A stretch of 64,000 nt of DNA from Acidobacteriota bacterium (GCA_019244185.1 JAFATB010000014.1:313587-377586); one strand, 5' to 3'; positions 25,400 to 33,717 are shown, counted from the first letter of the stretch. Notes: a model not told the origin generated them from the letters alone. Translations and numbers: made by a program.

Positions 25400-26305
25400 T
25401 CATCGCTGCAGCAGCGACAGCCACGCTCTCACATGCAGCGGGTTCTTCGCCAGCGCGCGGCGCAGGTACGCGCGCCACCTCGGATTGCGCCGGCGGCGCA
25501 GGACCTTGGCGATGAAGTAGAGTCCCGCGGCCTCGCCCTTCGGCGTGACGCGCGGCCGGTGGATCCGATCGGCTTCCGCGAGCAATGCCGCGTCATCGGC
25601 GCCGTCGTTCGCACGATCGCGAAGGGCGACCGCGATGGCCGCGAGCCGCGCCTGCGGCCGATGGCCGATGCCGCTGATGCCGCGCGGGTCGAGCGTGGCC
25701 TCGTACAGCACCTCGCGCGCGATGCCGATCGTGCCGCGCGCGGCGAGGCGGATCCAGAGGTCGAGGTCCTGCGCGACGTGGAACTGCGGGCGGTAGCCGC
25801 CCGCGGCGAAGTAGTCGTCGCGGCGGAACAGCGCGGAGCCGTGCGACGGAATGCCGTGCACGCGCTTCCGTGGATCGCGCAGCAGGCTGTCGCGCACGGC
25901 CGTGCCGTCGGCGTGCGTGTCGTACAGCAGCTCGCCGTCCGGCGTCACGAAGCGCGTCGCGCACGAGACGAGGACGTGTCCTTCGCCGATGAGCGCGAGC
26001 TGTTTCGCGAAGCGCTCCGGCAGCGAACGGTCGCCGCAGTCCTGACGCGCGAGCAGCGCGCCGCGCGCCTCACGGCACGCGCGCACGAGCGCGAGCGTGA
26101 GGCCGGTGTTCGCCTGTGGCAGCACGCGGATGCGCGGGTCCCGGGCGGCGTAGCCGGCGAGGATCACGTCCGTCGTGTCGCTCGAGCCGTCGTCGACGAC
26201 CACGACCTCGAAGTCGCGGAACGTCTGCGCGAGCAGGCTGTCGAGCGTCGCCGCCAGCGTCGCCGCGCCGTTGTAGACCGACATCACGACCGAGAGCGTC
26301 ACCAT
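25400..26305 (-). CDS. Glycosyltransferase family 2
   Basis: A 301-residue GT-A enzyme: MVTLSVVMSVYNGAATLAAT, FEVVVVDDGSSDTTDVILAG, TGLTLALVRACREARGALLA, then GSALFRRDDYFAAGGYRPQF and VAQDLDLWIRLAARGTIGIA with the catalytic-base EDLDL-like QDLDLW. It resembles its upstream neighbour (26299-27258) in the first 100 residues, so the pair may stem from an old duplication. The ATG at 26305 overlaps the neighbour's stop by seven bases. Confidence 0.9.
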   Translation of the reverse strand: MVTLSVVMSVYNGAATLAATLDSLLAQTFRDFEVVVVDDGSSDTTDVILAGYAARDPRIRVLPQANTGLTLALVRACREARGALLARQDCGDRSLPERFAKQLALIGEGHVLVSCATRFVTPDGELLYDTHADGTAVRDSLLRDPRKRVHGIPSHGSALFRRDDYFAAGGYRPQFHVAQDLDLWIRLAARGTIGIAREVLYEATLDPRGISGIGHRPQARLAAIAVALRDRANDGADDAALLAEADRIHRPRVTPKGEAAGLYFIAKVLRRRRNPRWRAYLRRALAKNPLHVRAWLSLLQR

Positions 26306-27258
26306 CGCAGCCGATCCGAGAGGATGGACAGGCGCCCTGCGCCGGTCCAGCCGATGAGTTGCGCGACACGCGCGTAGACGCGGTACTGCAGGCGGTCGCG
26401 CCCGTCGCCCGCGGCCTCGCGCGAGAGCTCGAAGAGCGTGCGCGACTCGTCCGCCAATCCCGCCGCGCCGCATTGCCGTGCCAGCAAAAAGAGCTCCCGG
26501 GAGAAGTGCTGCATCTCCGGCACCTCGGGGCTAATGCCCGCGCGCTGCGCGTGGCGGAGGATGAGCGTGTGCGCGCGCGTGCGGTCGCGCAGCACGTCGG
26601 GACGAAGCCCGTTCGCCGACAGCTGCCCCAGGCCGTGCAGGCGGTAATGGCAGATCCATTCGGGCACGTAGTGCAGGCGCACGCCGAGGGCCGCGACGCG
26701 CGCGTCGTACTCCCAGTCTTCCTCGTTGCGCATGTTCAGCCACGGGCCGGCCTCGTCGAGGAGCGACGCGCGATAGAGACCGGTGAGCGTGTGCCACCAG
26801 CGCGAGGCGAGCATCGACGGGAACATCGTCTCGATGCGCTCGCCGGTGCGTTTCGTCGGCGCCGGCTCGTAGCTGCCGTCGGGATTCTGCGCGCGCGTCC
26901 AGCCGTACGAGACGCCGCATTCGGGATGCGCGCGCAGTCCCGCGACCTGCAGCGCGAACTTGTTCGGGTAGAGCAGGTCGTCGCTGTCGAGGTGCTGGAT
27001 GAACTCCCCGCGCGCGGCGCGGCGGCCCGCCTCGCGCGCGAGACCGACGCCGGTGTTGGCCTGATGAACGACGCGGATTTCCGGATGCGTGGCGGCGAGC
27101 GCGTCGGCGGCGGCGGGCGTGTCGTCGGTCGAGCCGTCGTCGACGATCACGATCTCGATCGGCCGGTACGTCTGCGCGAGCACGCTCTCCACGGCCTCGC
27201 GCAGCATGGCCACGCGGTTGTAGACCGGGATGATCGTCGTGACGAGAGCCGGCTGCAT
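26299..27258 (-). CDS. Glycosyltransferase family 2
   Basis: A 319-residue GT-A enzyme: LVTTIIPVYNRVAMLREAVE, IEIVIVDDGSTDDTPAAADA, ARGEFIQHLDSDDLLYPNKF (D-x-D metal site), GPWLNMRNEEDWEYDARVAA and a C-terminal helical part. First gene of a minus-strand run of glycosyltransferases reaching to 20037. The ATG at 27258 is 28 bases from the divergent GTG at 27287, so its promoter must be very short or lie in the neighbouring gene. Confidence 0.9.
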   Translation of the reverse strand: MQPALVTTIIPVYNRVAMLREAVESVLAQTYRPIEIVIVDDGSTDDTPAAADALAATHPEIRVVHQANTGVGLAREAGRRAARGEFIQHLDSDDLLYPNKFALQVAGLRAHPECGVSYGWTRAQNPDGSYEPAPTKRTGERIETMFPSMLASRWWHTLTGLYRASLLDEAGPWLNMRNEEDWEYDARVAALGVRLHYVPEWICHYRLHGLGQLSANGLRPDVLRDRTRAHTLILRHAQRAGISPEVPEMQHFSRELFLLARQCGAAGLADESRTLFELSREAAGDGRDRLQYRVYARVAQLIGWTGAGRLSILSDRLRW

Positions 27259-27286
27259 CGGCGCAAGGATACTTACAATGCGTGCC
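27259..27286. promoter_or_regulatory. 28-bp divergent gap between two glycosyltransferase genes
   Basis: The two start codons (minus ATG 27258, plus GTG 27287) are separated by 28 bases. On the plus strand TACAAT (27274-27279) ends seven bases before the GTG, which fits a leaderless transcript. On the minus strand a weaker AAGTAT-like box ends ten bases before the ATG. The two core promoters would overlap. Confidence 0.4.
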
Positions 27287-28567
27287 GTGCCGCGCCTCTT
27301 CATCTGCACGCCGTCGTACTACCTGCAGGGCGGCGTCGAACGGATCCTCGAGTCGCTGGCGCGCGGACTGCCCTCGCGCGGCTTCGAGGTGGTGTTCGGC
27401 CTCGCGAAAGGGGCGCGCTTCCACGATCCGGCGCGGTTCCGCGCGGCCTTTCCCGATGTGCGAGGCGTTGACGTCGACGGCACGAGCGGCACGGTCTACG
27501 GCCGCCGTAGCGCGCTGCGCCGCGCGATCGAGGCCGTCGATCCCGACGTCGTGCTCATCGCGCGGATGTTCGACGCGTATCCGGTCTGCAGCGAGCTGAA
27601 GTTGCGCGGACATCGCCTGCGTCTCGCGGTGACGGTGCAGGCATACGAGGCGGAGTACTTTGTCGATCTCGCGCGGTATCAGGACTTCGTCGACCTGTGC
27701 GTGACGAGCGGCGAGCGAATCGCGGCGACCGTTCGCGCGTTGACGACGTTGACGAATGTCGTGAGCATTCCCGGCGGCGTCGCGCCGCCGCATCGCGTAC
27801 GCGTCCCGCACGACGGGCCGCTGCGCATCGGCTACGTCGGACGCATCGAGCAGGTGCAGAAGCGGCTGCGCGATTTGCCGCTCCTGCGCGACGAGCTCAC
27901 GCGCCGCGGCGTGCCGTTCACGCTCGACGTCGCCGGCGACGGCACGCTTGCGGACGAGCTGCGCGCGCAGCTGCCGGAGGCGCGGTTTCACGGCTGGCTG
28001 TCGGCGCGCGAGCTGTACGAGCGCGTCTATCCCGAGCTCGACGTCGTCGTGCATTTCGCGGAGTGGGAAGGGATGACCATCGCTCCGCGCGAGGCCATGG
28101 CGCACGGCGTGGTGCCGGTGGTCTCGCGCTTCACCGGAGCCGAGGATTTCATCGACGGCGTGAACGCGCTGACGTTCGACGTCGGCGACATCCGCGCCGC
28201 CGCCGATGCCCTCGAGTCGCTGCATCGCGACCGCGCGCGACTCGAAACGCTCTCACGCGCCGCGCGCGACTCGCAGCAAGGCATCCGTTCCGAGGAGGGC
28301 GCAATCGACGCGTGGGCCGCGGCGTTCCGCGACGCGCTCGCGCGACCGCCGCGGATCGGCACGACGTTTCCCGATGCGCCGCGCGACGCGGGACTGCTCA
28401 CGCGCCTCCACCTCCCGCCCACCCTCGCCGAGCTCGTGCGCCGCGTGCGGCGTCGTGCGCACGCGGCGCCGGGAGACGAGTGGCCGCATTGGTCGGGGAT
28501 GCCGGACGCGGCGATCGTGCGCGCGGTCGCAGAAGGGGCGGCACCTTCGGGGCAATCGTCCGTTTGA
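27287..28567 (+). CDS. Glycosyltransferase family 4
   Basis: A 426-residue GT-B enzyme: MPRLFICTPSYYLQGGVERI, LRLAVTVQAYEAEYFVDLAR, LRIGYVGRIEQVQKRLRDLP, FTLDVAGDGTLADELRAQLP, HFAEWEGMTIAPREAMAHGV (E-x7-E), then a C-terminal helical tail of about 80 residues. ATG 27278 is a second possible start; GTG 27287 is preferred because TACAAT (27274-27279) would start transcription near 27286. It converges with the broken phospholipase-like gene, with only 15 bases between the stops. Confidence 0.88.
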   Translation: MPRLFICTPSYYLQGGVERILESLARGLPSRGFEVVFGLAKGARFHDPARFRAAFPDVRGVDVDGTSGTVYGRRSALRRAIEAVDPDVVLIARMFDAYPVCSELKLRGHRLRLAVTVQAYEAEYFVDLARYQDFVDLCVTSGERIAATVRALTTLTNVVSIPGGVAPPHRVRVPHDGPLRIGYVGRIEQVQKRLRDLPLLRDELTRRGVPFTLDVAGDGTLADELRAQLPEARFHGWLSARELYERVYPELDVVVHFAEWEGMTIAPREAMAHGVVPVVSRFTGAEDFIDGVNALTFDVGDIRAAADALESLHRDRARLETLSRAARDSQQGIRSEEGAIDAWAAAFRDALARPPRIGTTFPDAPRDAGLLTRLHLPPTLAELVRRVRRRAHAAPGDEWPHWSGMPDAAIVRAVAEGAAPSGQSSV

Positions 28568-28582
28568 CTGGCCGTTTCTCCT

Positions 28583-29721
28583 TCACCTCACCAGCCCATT
28601 CCGCACCAGCGCCACGTCGGCCGCGCGCGTCTGCTGGGAAATGTCGGTGTAGAGAAGATTGATGATTTTTCCGTGGCCGTTTTCGTTCGAACGAAGCTGC
28701 GCGCGGAGGTCCGCCAGCGAGTCGACGAGGCGTTTGGTGGTCTCCTTGTTGTAGTTCACCGGCGGGCTGCCGCCGACGGTGATCGTCCACGACAGCAAAA
28801 ACAGGTCGCACGGCACGTTCTCGCTGGCTGCATTCTGGAAGCGGCAGACGCCGTCGAAGAGGCGGTACTTCGGGAACTGCCCCTGGGGAAGACGGCTGCC
28901 GTCGCGCGCGACCGCATGCGTTCGATCGGCATCGTCGTCCGTCCCACGAACCATGGTCTCGAAGGTCGACGTGTTGCTGTAGATGTCGAAGACGGTGAGG
29001 TCGCCGTTCTGCGGATCGGCGCATACCAGTCGCGGTATCTGCGGAGGACTTTGTAGGTCCGCAGCGTCGGATCGAAGTCGAACTCCGCTTTGGTCGCGTC
29101 CGAGTCGTCGTTGTTGTCCACGAAGACCAGTACGGCCCCTGCGTTCCGGCCGATGAAGCGACTGATCGGTGTCGCCGCGACGCGGTTGTCGAGAGCGCCG
29201 GTGACGAGGTACGGGCCCAGCCTGTTGACGATCAGCAGGAGCGCGGAGCGGAAGCGCTCGGCATTGAAGTCGCGGAAGTGCGAGATCTTCAGAAGCACCA
29301 GTTCGTGATGGCTGGCCATGAAATTGCCGACATCGTCCAGCACGGTCGCGAAGTCGACGCCGTAGAAACGCTCGTGATGGATCTTGAGCTTGCCGTCGGC
29401 GTAACCGACGCGGAGATCGAACCAGCGGATGCCGGCGGCGAGTTGCTGGCCGATCGTCAGGGTCTGGGCCTGCAGGGCGACGCCTGAGTCGTACTGCGCC
29501 GAATCGTGGGACGCGGCGAGGACGAGCTCGCGCAGCTTCTTGTCGCCCAACTGCTGGCGATGATCGCCCATCCAGTTGGCGCGATCGAACACGACGGAGG
29601 CGTTTCCGAAGAGCGTCGATGCGCTCTCCGACTGATGGACCTGCACAGCATACGAGCCGTTCGTCGCGACACTCGCCCGCTGGCCGTCGTCGAGCTCGTA
29701 AGAGAACGTGCCTTTCTTGAT
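28583..29721 (-). pseudogene. PI-PLC-like phosphodiesterase, start codon lost and frameshifted
   Basis: Two frames together encode a phosphatidylinositol-specific phospholipase C-like TIM barrel. The first holds ELVLAASHDSAQYDSG (first catalytic His), AGIRWFDLRVGYADGKLKIH with HHERFYG (second catalytic His) and HELVLLKISHF. The second holds ADPQNGDLTVFDIYSNTSTF and CDLFLLSWTITVGGSP. The frame changes near 29057, where one C seems lost from a CCC run; adding one base gives exactly 380 codons from 29721 to the stop. At 29719-29721 the start position reads ATC, preceded by GAAAGGAC, the same spacing as the GGAGGACTTC before the ATG of the upstream gene. The next possible start is GTG 29646. No signal peptide is seen. 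Base usage is more relaxed and less GC-rich than its neighbours. Confidence 0.8.
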
Positions 29722-29730
29722 GAAGTCCTT

Positions 29731-30516
29731 TCAGTCGATCGATGCTCCGTCGGCGGAGATGGTGCCGACGCGCTCGTAGAGCGTCCTGGAGAGCGCGGCA
29801 GTGTGCATCTCGAATACCGCGCCGTCATCGGTGAGCGCGACGGAGGGATTGTCGCCGTCGTCGTACGACTGCTCCGCATGGAACGTGATCGAGGCGGATG
29901 TCTGGCCGCGCGGAGCCACGTACTGGCCGACGCGGTAACGGAGAGAATCTCCCTCTTCGAAGACCACCACCACCCGCCCGCCGGCATTGATCGCCACGGA
30001 CGGATTGGTGCGGTTCGTCACGAGCGTCGCACCCGCGGACCAGGTCAGCGCCCGGCCGTTGAGCTGCCCGACGTGCCAGACCAGATCCGAATTCTTTGCG
30101 TACACCACCACCGCGACGCCGTGCGTATTCACCGCGATCGCGGGAGTGGAGCGGGTGGCGCCGGAAGCGCCGGGATCGTTCGGAAACTCGACCACGCTGC
30201 CTGCCGACACGGAGTCCGTCTGCAGCGCGCCGACGGAGTAGAACACCTTCCCGTTGCCGTCGTCGTGCGCTTCGATGACCGTATCGCGCACGACCGCGAC
30301 CGACGGATTCCCGCCCGTCGCGAACGACGCCGGCGCTTCCTCGAACTTCAGCGAGAGATTCTTCAACTCCGCCACCCGGAAATGCAGCCCGTTGTCGTCG
30401 GCCCGGTGAATGGCTACCACCTGGTCATCCCTGTTGATGGCGACCGCGGGGTCGTTGCCATCGCGCTCATACGGGCCGGGGGTGAGTCCGAAATAGACGC
30501 TCTGGATTGCAGGCAT
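29731..30516 (-). CDS. Five-repeat beta-propeller-like protein, unknown function
   Basis: A 261-residue protein made of about five repeats of 45-55 residues, each opening with a variant of NPSVAI (NDPAVAINRDD, NPSVAVVRDT, TPAIAVNTHG, NPSVAINAGG, NPSVALTDDG) and followed by two or three strands. This spacing suggests a small beta-propeller, possibly a carbohydrate-binding one, but no family is recognised. There is no signal peptide. ATG 30516 has a strong ribosome-binding site (GAGGAGGA four bases upstream). The downstream phospholipase-like frame continues in the same phase directly after its TGA, so the two form a unit. Lower GC than its neighbours and insertion inside a glycosyltransferase cluster suggest transfer. 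Confidence 0.75.
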   Translation of the reverse strand: MPAIQSVYFGLTPGPYERDGNDPAVAINRDDQVVAIHRADDNGLHFRVAELKNLSLKFEEAPASFATGGNPSVAVVRDTVIEAHDDGNGKVFYSVGALQTDSVSAGSVVEFPNDPGASGATRSTPAIAVNTHGVAVVVYAKNSDLVWHVGQLNGRALTWSAGATLVTNRTNPSVAINAGGRVVVVFEEGDSLRYRVGQYVAPRGQTSASITFHAEQSYDDGDNPSVALTDDGAVFEMHTAALSRTLYERVGTISADGASID

Positions 30517-30671
30517 GAAGTCCTCCTCGGCACGCAGGGTAATCGTGGTCTCTGCCGAATTCCGCCCCTATTGATACGTATCGACGATTTTCATGCGGAT
30601 ATGTTCGGCATGAGGGCCGTACCGGATCGCGTCGAGCAGCCGTCGAACGGGCCCGCTAGAATCTGCGCCGC
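30517..30671. promoter_or_regulatory. Divergent intergenic region with a GATACGTATC palindrome and a TAGAAT box
   Basis: Between the propeller gene (minus) and a glycosyltransferase (plus). GATACGTATC (30573-30582) is a perfect 10-bp palindrome in a locally AT-rich stretch and may be an operator or part of the minus promoter. TAGAAT (30657-30662) ends nine bases before the plus-strand ATG at 30672, a candidate -10 for a nearly leaderless mRNA. No convincing -35 was found for either. Confidence 0.35.
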
Positions 30672-31670
30672 ATGTCCCTCCGCCAGCGCGCCGGCGCGCT
30701 CGTTTACGACTGGCCGAATTTTCTGCGGCACATCGGCGGCGACTGGACGCGCATTCGCAATCGCGACGAGCGCATCGTCTCGGATGGGCGCGGCGTGCGG
30801 TGCGAGTGGGCGTTCACGTCGAACCTGCATCTGCCGGCGGTGTATCCGTCCGCCGGGCATTGGCTGATGCGGCGCGCGTTGGCGCAGTGGCCGATCGCGA
30901 TGCGGGAGACGCCGGCGGCGCTGTCGGCGACGCCGGAGGTCACGTTTCTCATCGGGCATCGCGGCGTGGAGCGGCTGCCGAATCTCCTGGCGACGCTGCG
31001 CAGCATTGCGGGGCAGGAAGGCGTCGGGATCGAGTGCATCGTCATCGAGCAGTCGGCGCGGCGCGAGATCGAGCGCGAGCTGCCGTCGTGGGTGCGCTAT
31101 CTCCACACGCCCGTCGCGGCGGACTTCGACTATTGCCGCGCGGCGACGTTCAACGACGGGCTGCAGCTCGCGCGCGGCTCGGTGCTCGTACTGCACGACA
31201 ACGACATGCTGCTGCCGTCAAAGTACGCATTCGAGCTCGCGGCGCGCGCGCGCGACGGCGCGCACTTCATCGATCTCAAGCGCTTCATCTTCTATCTCGA
31301 GGAAGCGGAGACGCGACGGATCTTCGACGGCGGCGCGTTGCGCACGGACGTCGACTCCTCGGTCGTGCAGAACCTGCGCGGCGGCTCGGTGGCGGCGACG
31401 ACGGCGGCGTATCGCGCCATCGGCGGCTTCGACGAGGAGTTCGTCGGCTGGGGCGGCGAGGACAACGAGTTCTGGGAGCGCGCCGAGGAGCATGGCGGCG
31501 TCTACGCGTTCGGCTATCTGCCGATCGTCCATCTGTGGCACCGGCCGCAGAAGGGGAAAGAAACGCGCGACGCGCCGGCGCAGCGCCGCTACTACGAAAT
31601 CCGTTCGATCCCGCCGGCGGAGCGGATCACGCGGCTCACGCGCTCGGCGAAGTTCTCGAACGAAAAGTAG
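30672..31670 (+). CDS. Glycosyltransferase family 2 with galactosyltransferase-type C-terminal motif
   Basis: A 332-residue protein. Residues 1-95 form an extra N-terminal region (YDWPNFLRHIGGDWTRIRNR) not seen in simple GT2 enzymes. The catalytic part follows: VTFLIGHRGVERLPNLLATL, GSVLVLHDNDMLLPSKYAFE with the DND metal site, and IGGFDEEFVGWGGEDNEFWE, the Glyco_transf_7C pattern. ATG 30672 is nine bases after a TAGAAT box. Its last 79 bases overlap the end of the convergent GT4 gene. Confidence 0.87.
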   Translation: MSLRQRAGALVYDWPNFLRHIGGDWTRIRNRDERIVSDGRGVRCEWAFTSNLHLPAVYPSAGHWLMRRALAQWPIAMRETPAALSATPEVTFLIGHRGVERLPNLLATLRSIAGQEGVGIECIVIEQSARREIERELPSWVRYLHTPVAADFDYCRAATFNDGLQLARGSVLVLHDNDMLLPSKYAFELAARARDGAHFIDLKRFIFYLEEAETRRIFDGGALRTDVDSSVVQNLRGGSVAATTAAYRAIGGFDEEFVGWGGEDNEFWERAEEHGGVYAFGYLPIVHLWHRPQKGKETRDAPAQRRYYEIRSIPPAERITRLTRSAKFSNEK

Positions 31671-32650
31671 TCGAGCCCTTCCGGGATCTGCTTGCCGCGC
31701 GCGAGCGACTCGACGATCGCGTCGCGCAGCTCGCCGGGATCATCGGGATCGACGAGCATCCCGAGCTGGCCGTCGCGTAACGCTTCGCGTCCGCCATCGA
31801 TCCTGCTGCCGATGACCGGCACGCCCGACGCCAGCGCCTCCAGGAAGACGAAGCCGAAGCCTTCGCCGCGGCTCGGCATCGCGTAGACGTCCGCGAGCGC
31901 GTAGAGATCCGGCTTCTCGCGATCGTCGAAGAGCCCCGTGAAGCGCACGCGATCGCCGGCGCCCGCGTCCATCGCCAGCCGCTGCAAGCGCGGCGCGTCG
32001 TCGCCGCCGCCGGCGATGAGATACACGACGTCGTCCGGCAGCGACGGCAGCATGCGGATGATCTCGTCGAAGCCTTTCATCCGCTCGCGCGCGTCGAGCC
32101 TTCCCACCGTCAGGATCACGCGCTTTCCGGCGAGCCCGTATTTCGCGACGAGCTCCGGGCGTTTCGCGCGCATGCCGTATTCGTCGGCGTGAATCGAGTT
32201 CGGCACGATGAAGGTCGGGCCGCGATAGCCGGACCACGCCAGCATGCGGTCGCGCGTGATGGCGCTGATGGAAACGACCGCGCGCGTGCGATGCAGCAGC
32301 GGACGCGAGAGCTTCCGCGCCGGCGGCTGCCACACTTCGATGCCGTACACGACCAGCAGCGGCCGCCGCGCGAGCATGCACGCGAACGGCAGCAGATTCA
32401 CGTGTCCGCAGATCACGAGGTCCGCGCCGCGCGCGCGTCGCAGCGCATTCAGATACGCAACCGGTCCGCGCGCGGCGTCGGCGACGAACGTCACGCTCGG
32501 CGGCACGTCGTGGATCTCCGTCTGCATCACGCGCGGGATGACCGTCACGTGCTCCGCGACGCGCGTCAGCGCCAGCGTGAGCTCGCGGAGATAGAGCGCG
32601 ATGCCGCCGTGGCCGCCGTACGCATCCGGCGCGAGCAGCAGAATGTTCAC
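31592..32650 (-). CDS. Glycosyltransferase family 4
   Basis: A 352-residue GT-B enzyme: VNILLLAPDAYGGHGGIALY, LVICGHVNLLPFACMLARRP, VILTVGRLDARERMKGFDEI, YLIAGGGDDAPRLQRLAMDA, MPSRGEGFGFVFLEALASGV (E-x7-E), DPDDPGELRDAIVESLARGK. Start GTG 32650, overlapping the stop of the WecA-like gene (GTGA). The C-terminal 26 codons run antisense to the end of the convergent GT2 gene, an unusually long overlap between two catalytic proteins. Confidence 0.92.
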   Translation of the reverse strand: MNILLLAPDAYGGHGGIALYLRELTLALTRVAEHVTVIPRVMQTEIHDVPPSVTFVADAARGPVAYLNALRRARGADLVICGHVNLLPFACMLARRPLLVVYGIEVWQPPARKLSRPLLHRTRAVVSISAITRDRMLAWSGYRGPTFIVPNSIHADEYGMRAKRPELVAKYGLAGKRVILTVGRLDARERMKGFDEIIRMLPSLPDDVVYLIAGGGDDAPRLQRLAMDAGAGDRVRFTGLFDDREKPDLYALADVYAMPSRGEGFGFVFLEALASGVPVIGSRIDGGREALRDGQLGMLVDPDDPGELRDAIVESLARGKQIPEGLDYFSFENFAERVSRVIRSAGGIERIS

Positions 32651-33717
32651 GAAATCCGCCGGCGCGGCAGATAGCGCAGGAAGAGCAGCACGAGCAGCGC
32701 GAGCGCGCCGGAGCCATAGCCGACCCACTTCGTTTCGCCGACGACGGTCAGCACCGCCGACGCCGCGAAGAGCACGGTGATCAGCCAGATCGCGAAGATC
32801 GCTTTGCCGTCGCTGCCGTAGCGCTCGACGAGGATGTGGTGGATGTGCCGGCGATCCGCGGTGAAGACGCGGCTGAGGCGCGTGCCGAGCGTCGCCTTTC
32901 CGGTGAAGCGCTGCTGCATCACGATGAGCGTGTCGATCACCGGCAGCGCGAGCGCGAGGATCGGCCCGCCGATGATGAGCGCGGTGGGCGACTTGCTCGG
33001 ACGCGCGATCGAACCGGCGGCGAGCAGCAGGCCGATGAAGAGGCTTCCCGTGTCGCCCATGAAGATCTTCGCCGGCGGGCGGTTCCACGGATAGAAGCCG
33101 AGCAGCGCGCCGCTCAAGGCGATCATCACCACGAGCGAGAACGCGTCGTGGCGCAGCACGGCGATGATGCAGAAGGCGATGGCGATGGTGATCGACACGA
33201 CCGTCGCCAGCGAGTCCATGCCGTCGATGAAGTTCATCGCGTTCATCACGCCGACGACCCAGAACATCGACAGCAGCGCGCCGAGAAGTCCCAGATGGAT
33301 GACCGCGCCGGCGACGGAGACGAACTCGAACTGGAAGCCGAAGGAGACGAGGATCAGCGCGGCGAGGAACTGCACGGCGAACTTCTTCTGCGCGTTCGTG
33401 CCGATGAGATCGTCGTACACGCCGAGGCCGACGATGAGCGAGCCGCCGGCGAGGACGGCAAACAGATACGTCAGATTCTTGGAGACGAGATCGGCGGCGC
33501 GCGGGTTCGCGGCGAGGAGCAGGAGCGGAAAGCCGAAGCCGAAAATGATGGCGATGCCGCCGAGGCGCGGCGTCGCGATCGGGTGGATCTTGCGGTCGCC
33601 GGGGACGTCGACCAGTCCGATGTGCTGCGCGGCCTGACGGACGATGGCGGTAGCCACGTACGAAGTCAGCGCGCTGCAGAGGAAGAGGAGGACGAGCGGC
33701 GCGTAATACTCGGTCAT
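32647..33717 (-). CDS. Undecaprenyl-phosphate sugar-1-phosphate transferase, WecA/TagO/MraY family
   Basis: A 356-residue protein with about 11 membrane segments. The hallmark motifs are present: DVPGDRKIHPIATPRLGGIA, VGLGVYDDLIGTNAQKKFAV with the double Asp, VGVMNAMNFIDGMDSLATVV, PAKIFMGDTGSLFIGLLLAA, and TADRRHIHHILVERYGSDGK, the HIHH box typical of WecA/TagO rather than MraY. It should start lipid-linked glycan synthesis by moving a (probably GlcNAc) phosphosugar onto undecaprenyl phosphate. It is the only initiating enzyme in the window and heads a minus-strand pair with a glycosyltransferase. Confidence 0.93.
   Translation of the reverse strand: MTEYYAPLVLLFLCSALTSYVATAIVRQAAQHIGLVDVPGDRKIHPIATPRLGGIAIIFGFGFPLLLLAANPRAADLVSKNLTYLFAVLAGGSLIVGLGVYDDLIGTNAQKKFAVQFLAALILVSFGFQFEFVSVAGAVIHLGLLGALLSMFWVVGVMNAMNFIDGMDSLATVVSITIAIAFCIIAVLRHDAFSLVVMIALSGALLGFYPWNRPPAKIFMGDTGSLFIGLLLAAGSIARPSKSPTALIIGGPILALALPVIDTLIVMQQRFTGKATLGTRLSRVFTADRRHIHHILVERYGSDGKAIFAIWLITVLFAASAVLTVVGETKWVGYGSGALALLVLLFLRYLPRRRIS

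Noticed and set aside
29731-29733. TGA between the propeller and phospholipase frames as a selenocysteine or programmed readthrough site
   Set aside because: The second gene has its own Shine-Dalgarno-like sequence and a start-like position (ATC) just after it, plus a frameshift later; decay is the simpler explanation.
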